Of a stretch of 64,000 nucleotides of DNA, positions 48,399-56,508 are shown in pieces. The stretch's first letter is position 1, and each line of letters starts with the position of its first letter. Below the pieces are notes generated by a model. That model searched no databases and was not told the origin of the DNA. It saw nothing but the letters and a program-made list of their open reading frames with translations. Source of the stretch: Dyadobacter sp. 50-39 (GTDB taxonomy: Bacteria; Bacteroidota; Bacteroidia; Cytophagales; Spirosomataceae); the NCBI GenBank assembly GCA_001898145.1, contig MKSR01000036.1:186001-250000 (forward strand). Reading direction: 5' to 3'. A program made the translations under genes and the position numbers.

Positions 48399-49715
48399 AT
48401 GAGTACCGAGACCAATTTAAAAACCAGACTAATCACCGATTTTCATGCCCGCGAGGCCGTGATGAACGGAGAGGCGTCTTCTGAATTCCACCAGAAAAAG
48501 CGGGCAGGCCTGGCCCAGTTCGAGCAGTTGGGCTTCCCGACGATCAAGCACGAGGAGTGGAAATATAGCAATGTAAGGGACCTGATCAGTGTTTCTTACG
48601 ATTTCAATGCGGATAGCTCCATCGGCCTGGCCGAGCTGGAAGATCTGAAAGTACCTGCGCAAGAGGCTAATATCCTTTATTTCGTAAATGGCCGTTACAA
48701 TGCCGAGCTTTCAACGATCATTTCACCGGTCGAAAAGGTTACGATCAGCGCGCTTTCGGAGGCTTATAAGAACGATCCTGCGAAAGTAGCATCGCATTTC
48801 AATGAGCTTACCAAAGACGCCGAAGATGCATTCACTGCATTGAACACGGCATTCACGCAGGATGGCGTGTTTATACATATTCCTGATAACCAGTCGGTAG
48901 AGCACCCGATCATCTTGCGTTTTGTGAGCGATGCGCGTGAGAAGAATGTAGGCAGCCAGCCGCGGAATATCATTTCGGTTGGTAAAAATGCGCATGTGAA
49001 ACTGGCGGAAGCGTTCAGGACACTGGGCGAGCAGCGCTCATTCACCAATGCGGTTACCGAAATCCATGTGGCAGAAGAGGCCAACGTACAATATTATAAA
49101 GTGCAGAACGAGAGCGATAATGCTTACCACGTGGGTACCACCCAGGTGCGTATGCTCGACCGCTCGCACTTCTACGCGGGTACTGTTACTTTGAATGGTA
49201 AATTCACGCGCAACAACCTCAATATCGTCCTGGACGGTGAGCATTGCGACGCGCATATGTACGGACTGTACTTCCCGGACGGCTCCCAGCACGTGGATAA
49301 CCACACGGTGGCCGATCACCAGAAGCCGAATTCGGAAAGTAACGAGCTTTATAAAGGTATTTTGCGCGATAAATCCAAAGGGGTTTTCAACGGAAAAATC
49401 TTCGTGCGTCCTGACGCGCAGAAAACCAATGCATTCCAGTCTTGTAAAAACATCGTGCTCTCGCCCGATGCGACGATGAATACCAAGCCGCAGCTGGAAA
49501 TCTTTGCCGACGATGTCAAATGCTCGCACGGAACGACTACCGGTCAGATCGATGAGGAAGCTTTGTTTTACATGCGCTCCCGCGGGATTTCCCAGCCGGA
49601 GGCGATGTCGCTTCTGATGTTTGCGTTCTGCGCGGATGTGGTCCAGCAGATCAAGATCGATTCGATTCGCGAATATCTGGAAAACGTGATCACCCAGAAG
49701 CTGGCTTCGAAATAG
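48399..49715 (+). CDS. sufD: Fe-S assembly protein SufD
   Basis: A 438-residue SufB/SufD-type protein, part of the scaffold that builds [4Fe-4S] clusters. The N-terminal helical region (TDFHAREAVMNGEASSEFHQKKRAGLAQFEQLGFPTIKHEEWKYSNVRDL) is the known SufD start, and the beta-helix core ends with DAQKTNAFQSCKNIVLSPDATMNTKPQLEIFADDVKCSHGTTTGQIDEEALFYMRSRGIS, the family hallmark. It is 60 bases after sufC and separated from sufS by a terminator-like hairpin. Confidence 0.95.
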   Translation: MSTETNLKTRLITDFHAREAVMNGEASSEFHQKKRAGLAQFEQLGFPTIKHEEWKYSNVRDLISVSYDFNADSSIGLAELEDLKVPAQEANILYFVNGRYNAELSTIISPVEKVTISALSEAYKNDPAKVASHFNELTKDAEDAFTALNTAFTQDGVFIHIPDNQSVEHPIILRFVSDAREKNVGSQPRNIISVGKNAHVKLAEAFRTLGEQRSFTNAVTEIHVAEEANVQYYKVQNESDNAYHVGTTQVRMLDRSHFYAGTVTLNGKFTRNNLNIVLDGEHCDAHMYGLYFPDGSQHVDNHTVADHQKPNSESNELYKGILRDKSKGVFNGKIFVRPDAQKTNAFQSCKNIVLSPDATMNTKPQLEIFADDVKCSHGTTTGQIDEEALFYMRSRGISQPEAMSLLMFAFCADVVQQIKIDSIREYLENVITQKLASK

Positions 49716-49756
49716 TTTTCAAAAGGTTTCAATACCTGAATTAATACATTTGCTGG

Positions 49757-49790
49757 TACCCAACCGCCATTTTTGGGGTTGGGTATTTTT
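49757..49790 (+). terminator. Terminator-like hairpin between sufD and sufS
   Basis: TACCCAACC (49757-49765) pairs perfectly with GGTTGGGTA (49777-49785), followed by TTTTT. It lies only about 18 bases before the sufS ATG at 49809. As sufS has no separate -7 box visible downstream of it, it may act as an attenuator or partial terminator that lowers sufS and later genes relative to sufCD. Confidence 0.7.
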
Positions 49791-49808
49791 CTTAAATGAC
49801 GAATCACA

Positions 49809-51035
49809 ATGAGCCACAACCTCGATATCGCATCCATCCGAAACGACTTCCCGATTCTGAACGAAGTCGTCAACGGCAAACAACTCGTCTATTTTGACAA
49901 CGCGGCAACGACCCAGAAACCACGCCTGGTGCTGGACGCGCTGTCGGGTTACTATGAGCATTACAATGCCAATATCCACCGCGGCATCCACCATTTGGCC
50001 GAAAAGGCTACGTCTGCATTTGAACAGTCGCGCAAGCGCTTACAGGCCTTTCTGAACGCGGAGCATTCCGAGGAGATCATTTTTACCTACGGAACGACCG
50101 ACGGGATTAACCTTGTCGCATCCGCGTACGGCCGCAAGTTTCTCCAGGAAGGCGATGAGGTGATCATCTCGACGATGGAGCACCATTCCAACATTGTGCC
50201 CTGGCAGATGCTTTGCGAGGAGAAAGGCTGCGTTCTGAAAGTGATCCCGATCAACGATCAGGGCGAGCTGCTGATGGACGAATACGAGAAGCTGCTCACC
50301 GAAAGGACCAAATTCGTAGCGGTAGTACACGTTTCCAATGCATTGGGTACGATCAACCCCATCAAAGAGATTATCTCCAAGGCCCACGCAGTGGGCGCCA
50401 AGGTGCTCATCGATGGCGCCCAGGCAAGCTCGCACATTCAGATTGACGTGCAGGACCTGGATTGCGATTTCTATTCGCTCTCTTTGCATAAAATATACGG
50501 CCCTACCGGCATGGGTATCCTTTACGGCAAGCGCGATTTGCTGAACGCGATGCCTCCTTACCGCGGCGGCGGCGAGATGATCAAGGAAGTTACCTTCGCT
50601 AAAACGACCTACAACGAGCTGCCTTACAAGTTCGAGGCCGGTACGCCCAATATCGCCGATGTGGTAGCGGCCAAATTTGCATTGGATTATGTGGATGCCC
50701 TGGGTAAACCCAATATCGCCGCCTACGAAAACGAACTGCTCGCCTATGCGACCGAAGCGGTGAAGGAGATCGAAGGACTGCGCATTATCGGCCAGGCCAA
50801 GGAGAAAGTAAGCGTGCTGTCTTTTGTGATCGAGGGTATTCACCATCAGGATATCGGCGTTCTTTTGGACCAGCAGGGCATCGCCGTCCGCACCGGCCAC
50901 CATTGCACCCAGCCATTGATGAACCGCTTTGGCATTACCGGAACCTCGCGCGCCTCGTTTGCTGTTTACAACACAACCGAGGAGATCGACAAGCTCATTC
51001 AAGGCCTGCATAAGGTGAAGCGGATGTTGGGGTAA
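49809..51035 (+). CDS. sufS: Cysteine desulfurase SufS
   Basis: PLP enzyme that takes sulfur from cysteine for cluster assembly. The 408-residue class-II desulfurase has YFDNAATTQKP, the PLP-binding Lys228 in SLHKIYGPTGMG, and the persulfide Cys366 in RTGHHCTQPLM, all expected for SufS rather than IscS. It lies after sufCD and before sufE, its sulfur acceptor. Confidence 0.96.
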   Translation: MSHNLDIASIRNDFPILNEVVNGKQLVYFDNAATTQKPRLVLDALSGYYEHYNANIHRGIHHLAEKATSAFEQSRKRLQAFLNAEHSEEIIFTYGTTDGINLVASAYGRKFLQEGDEVIISTMEHHSNIVPWQMLCEEKGCVLKVIPINDQGELLMDEYEKLLTERTKFVAVVHVSNALGTINPIKEIISKAHAVGAKVLIDGAQASSHIQIDVQDLDCDFYSLSLHKIYGPTGMGILYGKRDLLNAMPPYRGGGEMIKEVTFAKTTYNELPYKFEAGTPNIADVVAAKFALDYVDALGKPNIAAYENELLAYATEAVKEIEGLRIIGQAKEKVSVLSFVIEGIHHQDIGVLLDQQGIAVRTGHHCTQPLMNRFGITGTSRASFAVYNTTEEIDKLIQGLHKVKRMLG

Positions 51036-51081
51036 ATTTCTAAATTACCGGCATTGTTTCATTTTAAACTATTCACGCATT

Positions 51082-51477
51082 ATGGAAGACAATTTGCAAG
51101 AAGCACGTAGGTATCTGGAAAATGCCAAAGAAATACTCAGGGAGAAGGCCCGAAAGGATGGAGATCATTATGTCGATAAAAAATATGTGAGGCTCGCTGG
51201 TCATGCCGCGTACTCCGGAGTGCTAATCGCCCTGGATAATTTACTAGGCAAGAAGAAGGGGAGAAAAAGTGTTGAATGGTATCAGGAGAACTTACGCAAA
51301 GTGGACAGGAAAGCACTAGACACCTTTAATTCAGTCTACTCAATTGTGCATTTATATATGGCTTATGATGGAGTCAAAAACGTAAATGTATCAAAAGAAG
51401 GCATCAGAGAAGCGGAAGCATTGATTGACTGGATCGAAACCCCGCACAGCGGCAGCTTAAATAGATTATTACAATGA
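51082..51477 (+). CDS. DUF5618 protein within the suf operon
   Basis: A 131-residue helical protein that matches DUF5618 closely: QEARRYLENAKEILREKA, KYVRLAGHAAYSGVLIALDNLLG, GRKSVEWYQENLRKVDRKALDTFNSVYSIVHLYMAYDG, and SKEGIREAEALIDWIE. The family is confined mainly to Bacteroidota and its function is unknown; the fold resembles HEPN-like helical bundles (inference). Its stop overlaps the sufE start by four bases (ATGA), so it is translated with sufE. Confidence 0.85.
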   Translation: MEDNLQEARRYLENAKEILREKARKDGDHYVDKKYVRLAGHAAYSGVLIALDNLLGKKKGRKSVEWYQENLRKVDRKALDTFNSVYSIVHLYMAYDGVKNVNVSKEGIREAEALIDWIETPHSGSLNRLLQ

Positions 51478-51902
51478 CGATAAACGAAACGCAGGACGAA
51501 CTAATTTCTGATTTTGAATTGTTTGATGACTGGGAAAGCAAGTACGAGTTCATCATCGATCTTGGAAAGCAGTTCCCGCCTTTGGAAGAGCAGTACAAAA
51601 CCGAGGATAATATTATCAAGGGATGCCAGTCCAGGGTGTGGCTGAATGCTTACATGGATGGTGAGCTGCTGAAATTCGAGGCCGATAGCGATGCGATCAT
51701 TGTGCGTGGGTTGGTGAGTATGCTCGTCAAGGTACTTTCGGGGCATACGCCCCAGGAGATTGCCAGCGCGGATGTGTACTTTATGGAAAAAGTAGGCCTT
51801 CACCAGCATCTGGCACAAACCCGCTCGAACGGGCTGGCGGCGATGCTCAAACAAATGAAAGCGTACGGCTTCGCTTACCAGGCCAAATCAGTGAATGCAT
51901 AA
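51474..51902 (+). CDS. sufE: Sulfur acceptor protein SufE
   Basis: A 142-residue sulfur-transfer partner of SufS. The active Cys51 lies in the diagnostic KGCQSRVWL motif, preceded by YEFIIDLGKQFPPLEEQYKTEDNIIKGC. The C-terminal helices QIASADVYFMEKVGLHQHLAQTRSNGLAAMLKQMK complete the fold. The start overlaps the DUF5618 stop by four bases. Confidence 0.95.
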   Translation: MTINETQDELISDFELFDDWESKYEFIIDLGKQFPPLEEQYKTEDNIIKGCQSRVWLNAYMDGELLKFEADSDAIIVRGLVSMLVKVLSGHTPQEIASADVYFMEKVGLHQHLAQTRSNGLAAMLKQMKAYGFAYQAKSVNA

Positions 51903-51923
51903 CAACTTATTATAGACCTTGCG

Positions 51924-52235
51924 ATGTCAGAGGAAGATTTGAAAGAAGAAGTGATCCGCGCCATTAAGACGGTTTACGACCCGGAAATACCGGTCGACGT
52001 GTATGAGCTTGGATTGATATATGATCTGAAAGTATTTCCGATCAATAATGTATTTGTGTCGATGACCCTTACCTCGCCTTCCTGTCCTTCGGCGGGCACC
52101 CTGCCGGGTGAAGTCGAGCAGAAGATCCGCGAGGTGGAAGGTGTGAACGATGTAAGCGTAGAGCTGACCTTCGATCCGCCATATTCGACGGAGATGATGT
52201 CCGAGGAGGCTAAGCTGGAATTAGGGTTTATGTAA
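51924..52235 (+). CDS. DUF59/MIP18-type iron-sulfur assembly protein (SufT-like)
   Basis: A 103-residue DUF59 protein. The core EEVIRAIKTVYDPEIPVDVYELGLIYDLKVFP and the Cys-bearing MTLTSPSCPSAGTLPGEVEQKIREV are typical of the SufT/MIP18 family that helps to pass clusters to target proteins. Being 21 bases behind sufE at the end of the suf operon supports that role. The gene name SufT is often used, but I leave the symbol blank because the single-domain family has several branches. Confidence 0.9.
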   Translation: MSEEDLKEEVIRAIKTVYDPEIPVDVYELGLIYDLKVFPINNVFVSMTLTSPSCPSAGTLPGEVEQKIREVEGVNDVSVELTFDPPYSTEMMSEEAKLELGFM

Positions 52236-52341
52236 ATAACTTCGGCGGTGGGCAGTCGAGCTTTTTTAAAAAGGCCGAAAGCCGATTGCCGACAGCCGAA
52301 GCCCATAAAATAGTAACAACAACTTTTAAACATTAACATAT

Positions 52342-52770
52342 ATGTATCCACCACAATTAGTGGCTCCCATGAAAGCCGAACTGACCAATGTCGGTTTTCA
52401 GGATCTGACATCCGCTGAGGAAGTCGATAACTTCATGCAAAACACCAAAGGAACTGCTTTGGTAGTGATCAATTCGGTATGTGGTTGTGCAGCGGGCGCT
52501 GCACGTCCGGGTGTGCGCGCGGCGCTGGCTGGCAGCGATGTGAAGCCTGACCACCTGGCTACGGTTTTTGCAGGAGCGGACCTTGAAGCTACCGCTAAAA
52601 TGCGTGAGTACACATTGCCTTATCCGCCATCCTCTCCGGCCGTTGCGCTCTTTAAAGATGGTGAGCTGATTCATTTCGTAGAGCGTCACCACATCGAGGG
52701 CCGTTCGGCGCAGATGATTGCCGAGCACCTTAAAATGGCTTTCGAAGAATTCTGCACAGAAGAGGCATAA
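52342..52770 (+). CDS. BrxA/BrxB-family bacilliredoxin
   Basis: A 142-residue thioredoxin-fold protein with the family start YPPQLVAPMKAELTNVGFQDLTSAEEVDNFM and the active Cys47-Gly-Cys49 in VCGCAAGAARPG, matching YphP/BrxA-type bacilliredoxins that remove low-molecular-weight thiols from proteins. In Firmicutes the thiol is bacillithiol; in Bacteroidota a similar thiol has been reported. It follows the suf operon after a 106-base gap with GCCGA-rich short repeats and may be co-regulated with it. Confidence 0.88.
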   Translation: MYPPQLVAPMKAELTNVGFQDLTSAEEVDNFMQNTKGTALVVINSVCGCAAGAARPGVRAALAGSDVKPDHLATVFAGADLEATAKMREYTLPYPPSSPAVALFKDGELIHFVERHHIEGRSAQMIAEHLKMAFEEFCTEEA

Positions 52771-52792
52771 TTCAAAATTTGTTTAATGACTT

Positions 52793-52835
52793 GACGGCTA
52801 CTTTCGATTACATTTGAAAGTAGCCGTCTGTTTTC
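52793..52835 (+). terminator. Perfect 13-bp stem before the VWA gene
   Basis: GACGGCTACTTTC (52793-52805) pairs perfectly with GAAAGTAGCCGTC (52816-52828), loop GATTACATTT, then TGTTTTC. It lies 22 bases after the bacilliredoxin stop and ends just before the VWA ATG at 52849, so it is a terminator for the former or an attenuator for the latter; the T tract is weak. Confidence 0.6.
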
Positions 52836-52848
52836 AACACCTGCCCAT

Positions 52849-53958
52849 ATGAGAGGACATCGTTTCACGAAATACATTCCGCCCGAGCAAGGGCCAAACA
52901 GCAAGTTCGATCAGCTCCTGGATATCTTTCAGCAGCTGCTGCTGATGACTTCGGGCGATGTCTCCGAAGCCATGTCGTGGCTGAGCCAGCTCGACCGCCA
53001 GTACAATTTGACCAACGATTCGTATGGCATTGGTGATTTCTTTGAGGACCTTAAAAAGAAGGGTTACATTTCAGAGGAGAAGCAGGAAGGCGAGGGGCGG
53101 CTGATTATGACGCCCAAAGCCGAAAAAAGCATTCGCAAAAGCGCTTTGGATGAGATTTTCGGCAAGCTGAAAAGGTCTAAATCAGGCGGTAATCACCACA
53201 CGCCGCATTTGGGCGCGGGCGATGAGCTGACAAGCGACATCCGCGATTTTCAGTTCGGGGACACGCTCGATCAGATTTCGATGACCGAATCGATCAAAAA
53301 TGCGCAGGTCAACCATGGCATCGGGGATTTCATGCTGATGGAAAACGATCTGGAAGTAGTCGAGCGTGAGCAGAAAACCACTACTGCGACTGTGGTGATG
53401 ATCGATATCAGCCATTCGATGATACTGTATGGCGAGGACCGGATCACCCCGGCCAAAAAAGTAGCTTTGGCGCTGGCCGAGCTGATCCGCACGAAGTATC
53501 CCAAGGATTCGCTGGACATCATTGTTTTTGGAAATGATGCCTGGCAAATTCAGCTCAAAGATTTGCCTTACCTGGAAGTGGGCCCTTACCATACGAATAC
53601 CGTGGCTGGCTTGGAGCTTGCCATGGACATTCTGCGCCGCAAAAAGACGCGTAACAAGCAGATTTTCATGATCACCGACGGCAAGCCGACCTGTTTGAAA
53701 GAAGGCATCCGCTACTATAAAAACAGCTTCGGTCTGGACCGTAAGATCATCAACAAAACGCTCACGCTAGCCGCCCAGTGCAGAAGGCTTGACATTCCGG
53801 TGACAACGTTTATGATCGCAACTGATCCTTACCTGAAACAGTTCGTGCAGAATTTCACCCAGGTCAACAACGGCCGGGCCTATTACAGTAATTTGCAGGG
53901 CTTAGGGGGCTTCGTACTGGAAGATTTTCAGAGAAATAGAAGGAAAAACGTCAAGTAA
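52849..53958 (+). CDS. VWA-domain protein with MIDAS motif
   Basis: A 369-residue cytoplasmic protein: an N-terminal helical region (~1-150) followed by a von Willebrand A domain with Asp186-x-Ser188-x-Ser190 (DISHSM), Thr276 and Asp277 (ITDGKPT) of a metal-ion-dependent adhesion site. The type resembles CoxE/MoxR-partner or magnesium-chelatase-like VWA proteins that act with an AAA+ ATPase, but no such ATPase is adjacent. No signal peptide or membrane helix is seen. Confidence 0.85.
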   Translation: MRGHRFTKYIPPEQGPNSKFDQLLDIFQQLLLMTSGDVSEAMSWLSQLDRQYNLTNDSYGIGDFFEDLKKKGYISEEKQEGEGRLIMTPKAEKSIRKSALDEIFGKLKRSKSGGNHHTPHLGAGDELTSDIRDFQFGDTLDQISMTESIKNAQVNHGIGDFMLMENDLEVVEREQKTTTATVVMIDISHSMILYGEDRITPAKKVALALAELIRTKYPKDSLDIIVFGNDAWQIQLKDLPYLEVGPYHTNTVAGLELAMDILRRKKTRNKQIFMITDGKPTCLKEGIRYYKNSFGLDRKIINKTLTLAAQCRRLDIPVTTFMIATDPYLKQFVQNFTQVNNGRAYYSNLQGLGGFVLEDFQRNRRKNVK

Positions 53959-54144
53959 GAGTCTGGGAGGCCTGTGTAAAAAGCCGTCTCGGAAACCGGA
54001 TGGCCACCCGCCAGTCTTAGGCTAAACATCCCAGCAGACCTGTGGCGGTGTGTTTGAGAAAAGTAATGCTTTTGCACAACCTGCGGAAAAATTCCAGGTC
54101 TTCCGATTTGGGGTAAAATAAAATTCCATAATATCTAAATAAAG

Positions 54145-54175
54145 TTTTTTATTACAAAATTTTATTTTATATTTG
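54145..54175 (+). promoter_or_regulatory. Promoter of the first cold-shock gene
   Basis: TATATTTG at 54168-54175 matches TAnnTTTG and an all-T -33 region lies at 54145-54150. The preceding 80 bases are very A+T rich. The predicted leader is only about 15-20 bases, so the long cold-shock 5'UTR of enterobacteria is absent. Confidence 0.6.
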
Positions 54176-54196
54176 AGGAATAATTAAAATAATATT

Positions 54197-54388
54197 ATGA
54201 ATCAAGGCAAAGTAAAGTTTTTTAACGAGACCAAAGGTTTCGGTTTTATTGCTCCGGATGGCGGTGGCGATGACATTTTCGTTCATACCACAGGTCTTAA
54301 TGACGATATCCGTGAGAATGACAATGTGTCCTACGATGTTGAAAACGGTAGAAAGGGATTGAACGCTGTAAATGTGAGCGTGATCTAA
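54197..54388 (+). CDS. Cold-shock protein, CspA type
   Basis: A 63-residue single cold-shock domain that binds single-stranded RNA or DNA. RNP1 (KGFGFI) and RNP2 (DIFVH) are intact: QGKVKFFNETKGFGFIAPDGGGDDIFVHTTGL. It has its own promoter and a strong terminator, so it is monocistronic, with a second cold-shock-domain gene following. Confidence 0.95.
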   Translation: MNQGKVKFFNETKGFGFIAPDGGGDDIFVHTTGLNDDIRENDNVSYDVENGRKGLNAVNVSVI

Positions 54389-54414
54389 CAATCCTTTCAT
54401 AGTTAATATGCTTG

Positions 54415-54447
54415 AATTCCTTCCGATCAGGAAGGAATTTTTGTTTT
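54415..54447 (+). terminator. Intrinsic terminator after the first cold-shock gene
   Basis: AATTCCTTCC (54415-54424) pairs perfectly with GGAAGGAATT (54430-54439), loop GATCA, followed by TTTGTTTTTT. Confidence 0.92.
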
Positions 54448-54512
54448 TTAATATTTGTGTTGTCCGGTATTCGGAAGGTGAACGAGGATAAATCCTAATA
54501 GATATAAGAAAT

Positions 54513-54971
54513 ATGGCCGAAAATCAGGCGAAAAAAGAACAGAAGAAGAAAAAGGCGCTGCTCAGACAGGATAAGGCAGAACGGGCTGAAATGCGCAGGA
54601 AAAATAGTGACAAGGGCAAAAGCCTTGAAGAAATGTATATGTATGTGGACGAGATGGGCAATCTGTCTTCTGTTCCACTTAACCGGTCAACTATAAAACC
54701 CACTAAATTGGAGGAGATCGTGTTTCAGACTGTTCCCAAGTCGGAGCTGGCCGGTGATAGCGAATTGGCCAGAGAAGGCCAAATTCAATATTTTGACCAA
54801 GCGAAGGGGTTTGGGTTCATCACAGATGCGCTGACTGGCCAACGGATTTTTGTGCATTCCAGTGAACTGCCACGGCCTGTCAAAGAACAAGAACGCGTTT
54901 CTTTCCTGCGAGGCCAGAATGAGAGAGGTTTTTTCGCAACAAATGTCACAATACTGGCTGCCACCAAGTGA
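54513..54971 (+). CDS. Cold-shock-domain protein with basic N-terminal extension
   Basis: A 152-residue protein: a very basic coiled N-terminus (KKEQKKKKALLRQDKAERAE), a middle region with EEMYMYVDEMGNLSSVPLN, and a C-terminal cold-shock domain (~87-152; GQIQYFDQAKGFGFITDALTGQRIFVHSSEL) with RNP1 KGFGFI and RNP2 RIFVH. It is a known Bacteroidota layout, unlike the 63-residue protein upstream. The basic tail would add RNA affinity or ribosome contact (inference). Confidence 0.88.
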   Translation: MAENQAKKEQKKKKALLRQDKAERAEMRRKNSDKGKSLEEMYMYVDEMGNLSSVPLNRSTIKPTKLEEIVFQTVPKSELAGDSELAREGQIQYFDQAKGFGFITDALTGQRIFVHSSELPRPVKEQERVSFLRGQNERGFFATNVTILAATK

Positions 54972-55064
54972 TACCCCTTTTTTTCGCAGCTGCATCGCCC
55001 TTTTTGATAGGCGGCTCACAAGGAGGCCCGCAGTTAGCTGATGCCGCGGGGCTGATAGATATAC

Positions 55065-55115
55065 GTTAAAAACCCCAAAGGGCTTGCATTCGGCGAGCCC
55101 TTTGGGGTTTTTAAC
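55065..55115. terminator. Bidirectional terminator with a perfect 20-bp stem
   Basis: GTTAAAAACCCCAAAGGGCT (55065-55084) is the exact reverse complement of 55096-55115, loop of 11 bases. A and T tracts are part of the stem, so it works both ways between the cold-shock gene and the convergent SDR gene. Confidence 0.9.
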
Positions 55116-55189
55116 AGGATCCATTTTGGGTCGTGACCCGATCTGCTGCAAAGTCCGGTACGTTGATGATCCTTAGTTTTTGAGGCTGA

Positions 55190-55981
55190 TTAAATAGTAG
55201 GCACGGTTCCCCCGTCAATGACAAACTGTGTCCCTGTGAGATAGCCGGCGCGGGTTGAGACTAAAAAGCCAACCAGTTCGGCCACTTCTTCGGGCTCTGC
55301 CGGCCTGCCGAAGGGTATTCCGCCCAATGCGTCCATGACACTTTGCTCGGCCTCTTGAAGCGAGATGTTGGAATTGCTTGCGATCGTTTCCAGCCAGGTT
55401 TTGACGTTTTCCGTCCGGATCCAGCCCGGCGAGACGGTGAGCACGCGAACCCCTTTGGGCGTGACTTCATTGGATAAACTTTTGCTGTAATTGATCAAGC
55501 CTGCTTTGGCTGCGGCATAAGGCAGAGTGGACTGATAAAGCGGCAGCTTGCCCTGAATGGAGGCGATATGAATTATCACACCACTTGTCTGATTGATCAT
55601 TTGCGGCAAAAAACCTCTGTCGAGCCGCACCGGCGCGAGCAGATTGGCTTGCAGCGTTGATTCCCAGTCTTGATCAGATAATGCGGCAAAACCACCAGCC
55701 GGTGTTACGGAAGAGCCCAGGTTATTGACCAAAATATCCAGCCTGCCGTAAGTGGACAGCACCTGGCTGACCAATTTCTGTGCCCCTTCCGCTTTACTTA
55801 AATCGGAAGCAATGAAATGCAGCTGACCGTTTTCTTTTTCCGGCGGGTTTCTTGCGGTTATGATCACGGTTGCGCCAGCTTGTGAAAGCCTTTCTGCAAT
55901 AGCTCTGCCGGCTCCTTTTGTACCTCCTGTTACCAGCGCGATCTTCCCTGATAGTTCGTTGTTGAAATTAAACTGCTCCAT
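55190..55981 (-). CDS. SDR-family oxidoreductase
   Basis: A 263-residue short-chain dehydrogenase from ATG 55981; an upstream start at 56038 lies in the promoter region. TGGTKGAGRAIA replaces the usual TGxxxGIG, with Ala for Ile. NNLG stands in place of NNAG. The catalytic Ser (HIASIQG), Tyr and Lys (PYAAAKAG) are present. The gene is divergent from an HxlR-type regulator across a 16-bp palindrome, the usual layout for reductases induced by aldehydes or quinones. Substrate unknown. Confidence 0.88.
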   Translation of the reverse strand: MEQFNFNNELSGKIALVTGGTKGAGRAIAERLSQAGATVIITARNPPEKENGQLHFIASDLSKAEGAQKLVSQVLSTYGRLDILVNNLGSSVTPAGGFAALSDQDWESTLQANLLAPVRLDRGFLPQMINQTSGVIIHIASIQGKLPLYQSTLPYAAAKAGLINYSKSLSNEVTPKGVRVLTVSPGWIRTENVKTWLETIASNSNISLQEAEQSVMDALGGIPFGRPAEPEEVAELVGFLVSTRAGYLTGTQFVIDGGTVPTI

Positions 55982-56064
55982 TTTGCTTTGCTGTGTTAAA
56001 AATTTATAGGGCAAAATTGGAGGGTAAAGGCAGTTCATACAAGTACGGAATTACGATTCAGATA

Positions 56065-56080
56065 GGGATAAATTTATCCC
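56065..56080. promoter_or_regulatory. Perfect palindrome between SDR and HxlR genes
   Basis: GGGATAAATTTATCCC is a perfect 16-bp palindrome in the 137-base divergent promoter region. An outer, not concentric pair AAGTAC (56041-56046) / GTACTT (56086-56091) is also present. It is the best candidate for the HxlR operator, by analogy with the palindromic sites of this family. Confidence 0.55.
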
Positions 56081-56118
56081 CTATTGTACTTATTGGAACA
56101 TAGGTTTAGTTTTGAAAT

Positions 56119-56484
56119 ATGTACGAAAGAAAGACAACACCGAACCTGAATTGCGGACTGGACCTGATCGGTGAAGTGCTGTATGGCAAATGGAAAATCC
56201 GCTTGCTTTGGTTTATCGATCAGGGCCATCAACGCCCGAGCGAATTGCAGCGCAAAATCCCCGATGCTTCGCGCAGGGTATTGAATGTCCAGTTGAAAGA
56301 ATTGGAAGATCACGAACTGATTACCCGGAAAATTTATCCGGTCGTTCCTCCAAAAGTAGAATACCGCCTGAGCGAATTTGGCAGGACGCTAATTCCTGTA
56401 ATAGCCGCAATGGGGCAATGGAGTGACCAGCATGAAGCGCGTTTGCGTGAGGTGATTTTGAAGCAAACTGTGAGCGCTGATTAA
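56119..56484 (+). CDS. HxlR-family transcriptional regulator
   Basis: A 121-residue winged-helix regulator of the HxlR type. The single conserved Cys near the N-terminus (LNCGLDLIGEVLYGKWKIRLLWFI) is the redox- or electrophile-sensing residue in studied members such as HypR and YodB. The DNA-binding core RPSELQRKIPDASRRVLNVQLKELEDHELI and the wing PPKVEYRLSEFGRTLIPVI follow. It probably controls the divergent SDR gene. Confidence 0.93.
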   Translation: MYERKTTPNLNCGLDLIGEVLYGKWKIRLLWFIDQGHQRPSELQRKIPDASRRVLNVQLKELEDHELITRKIYPVVPPKVEYRLSEFGRTLIPVIAAMGQWSDQHEARLREVILKQTVSAD

Positions 56485-56508
56485 ATCCCGGATCGGTTCG
56501 GGGCTTAT

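Noticed and set aside
52240-52305. GCCGA-rich short repeats between the DUF59 and bacilliredoxin genes considered as a terminator
   Set aside because: No stable stem followed by a T run; recorded only as a repeat-like stretch.
53959-54196. 238-base gap before the cold-shock gene examined for an RNA gene
   Set aside because: No tRNA cloverleaf, hairpin with T run or repeat was recognised; only the A+T-rich promoter region of the cold-shock gene is seen.
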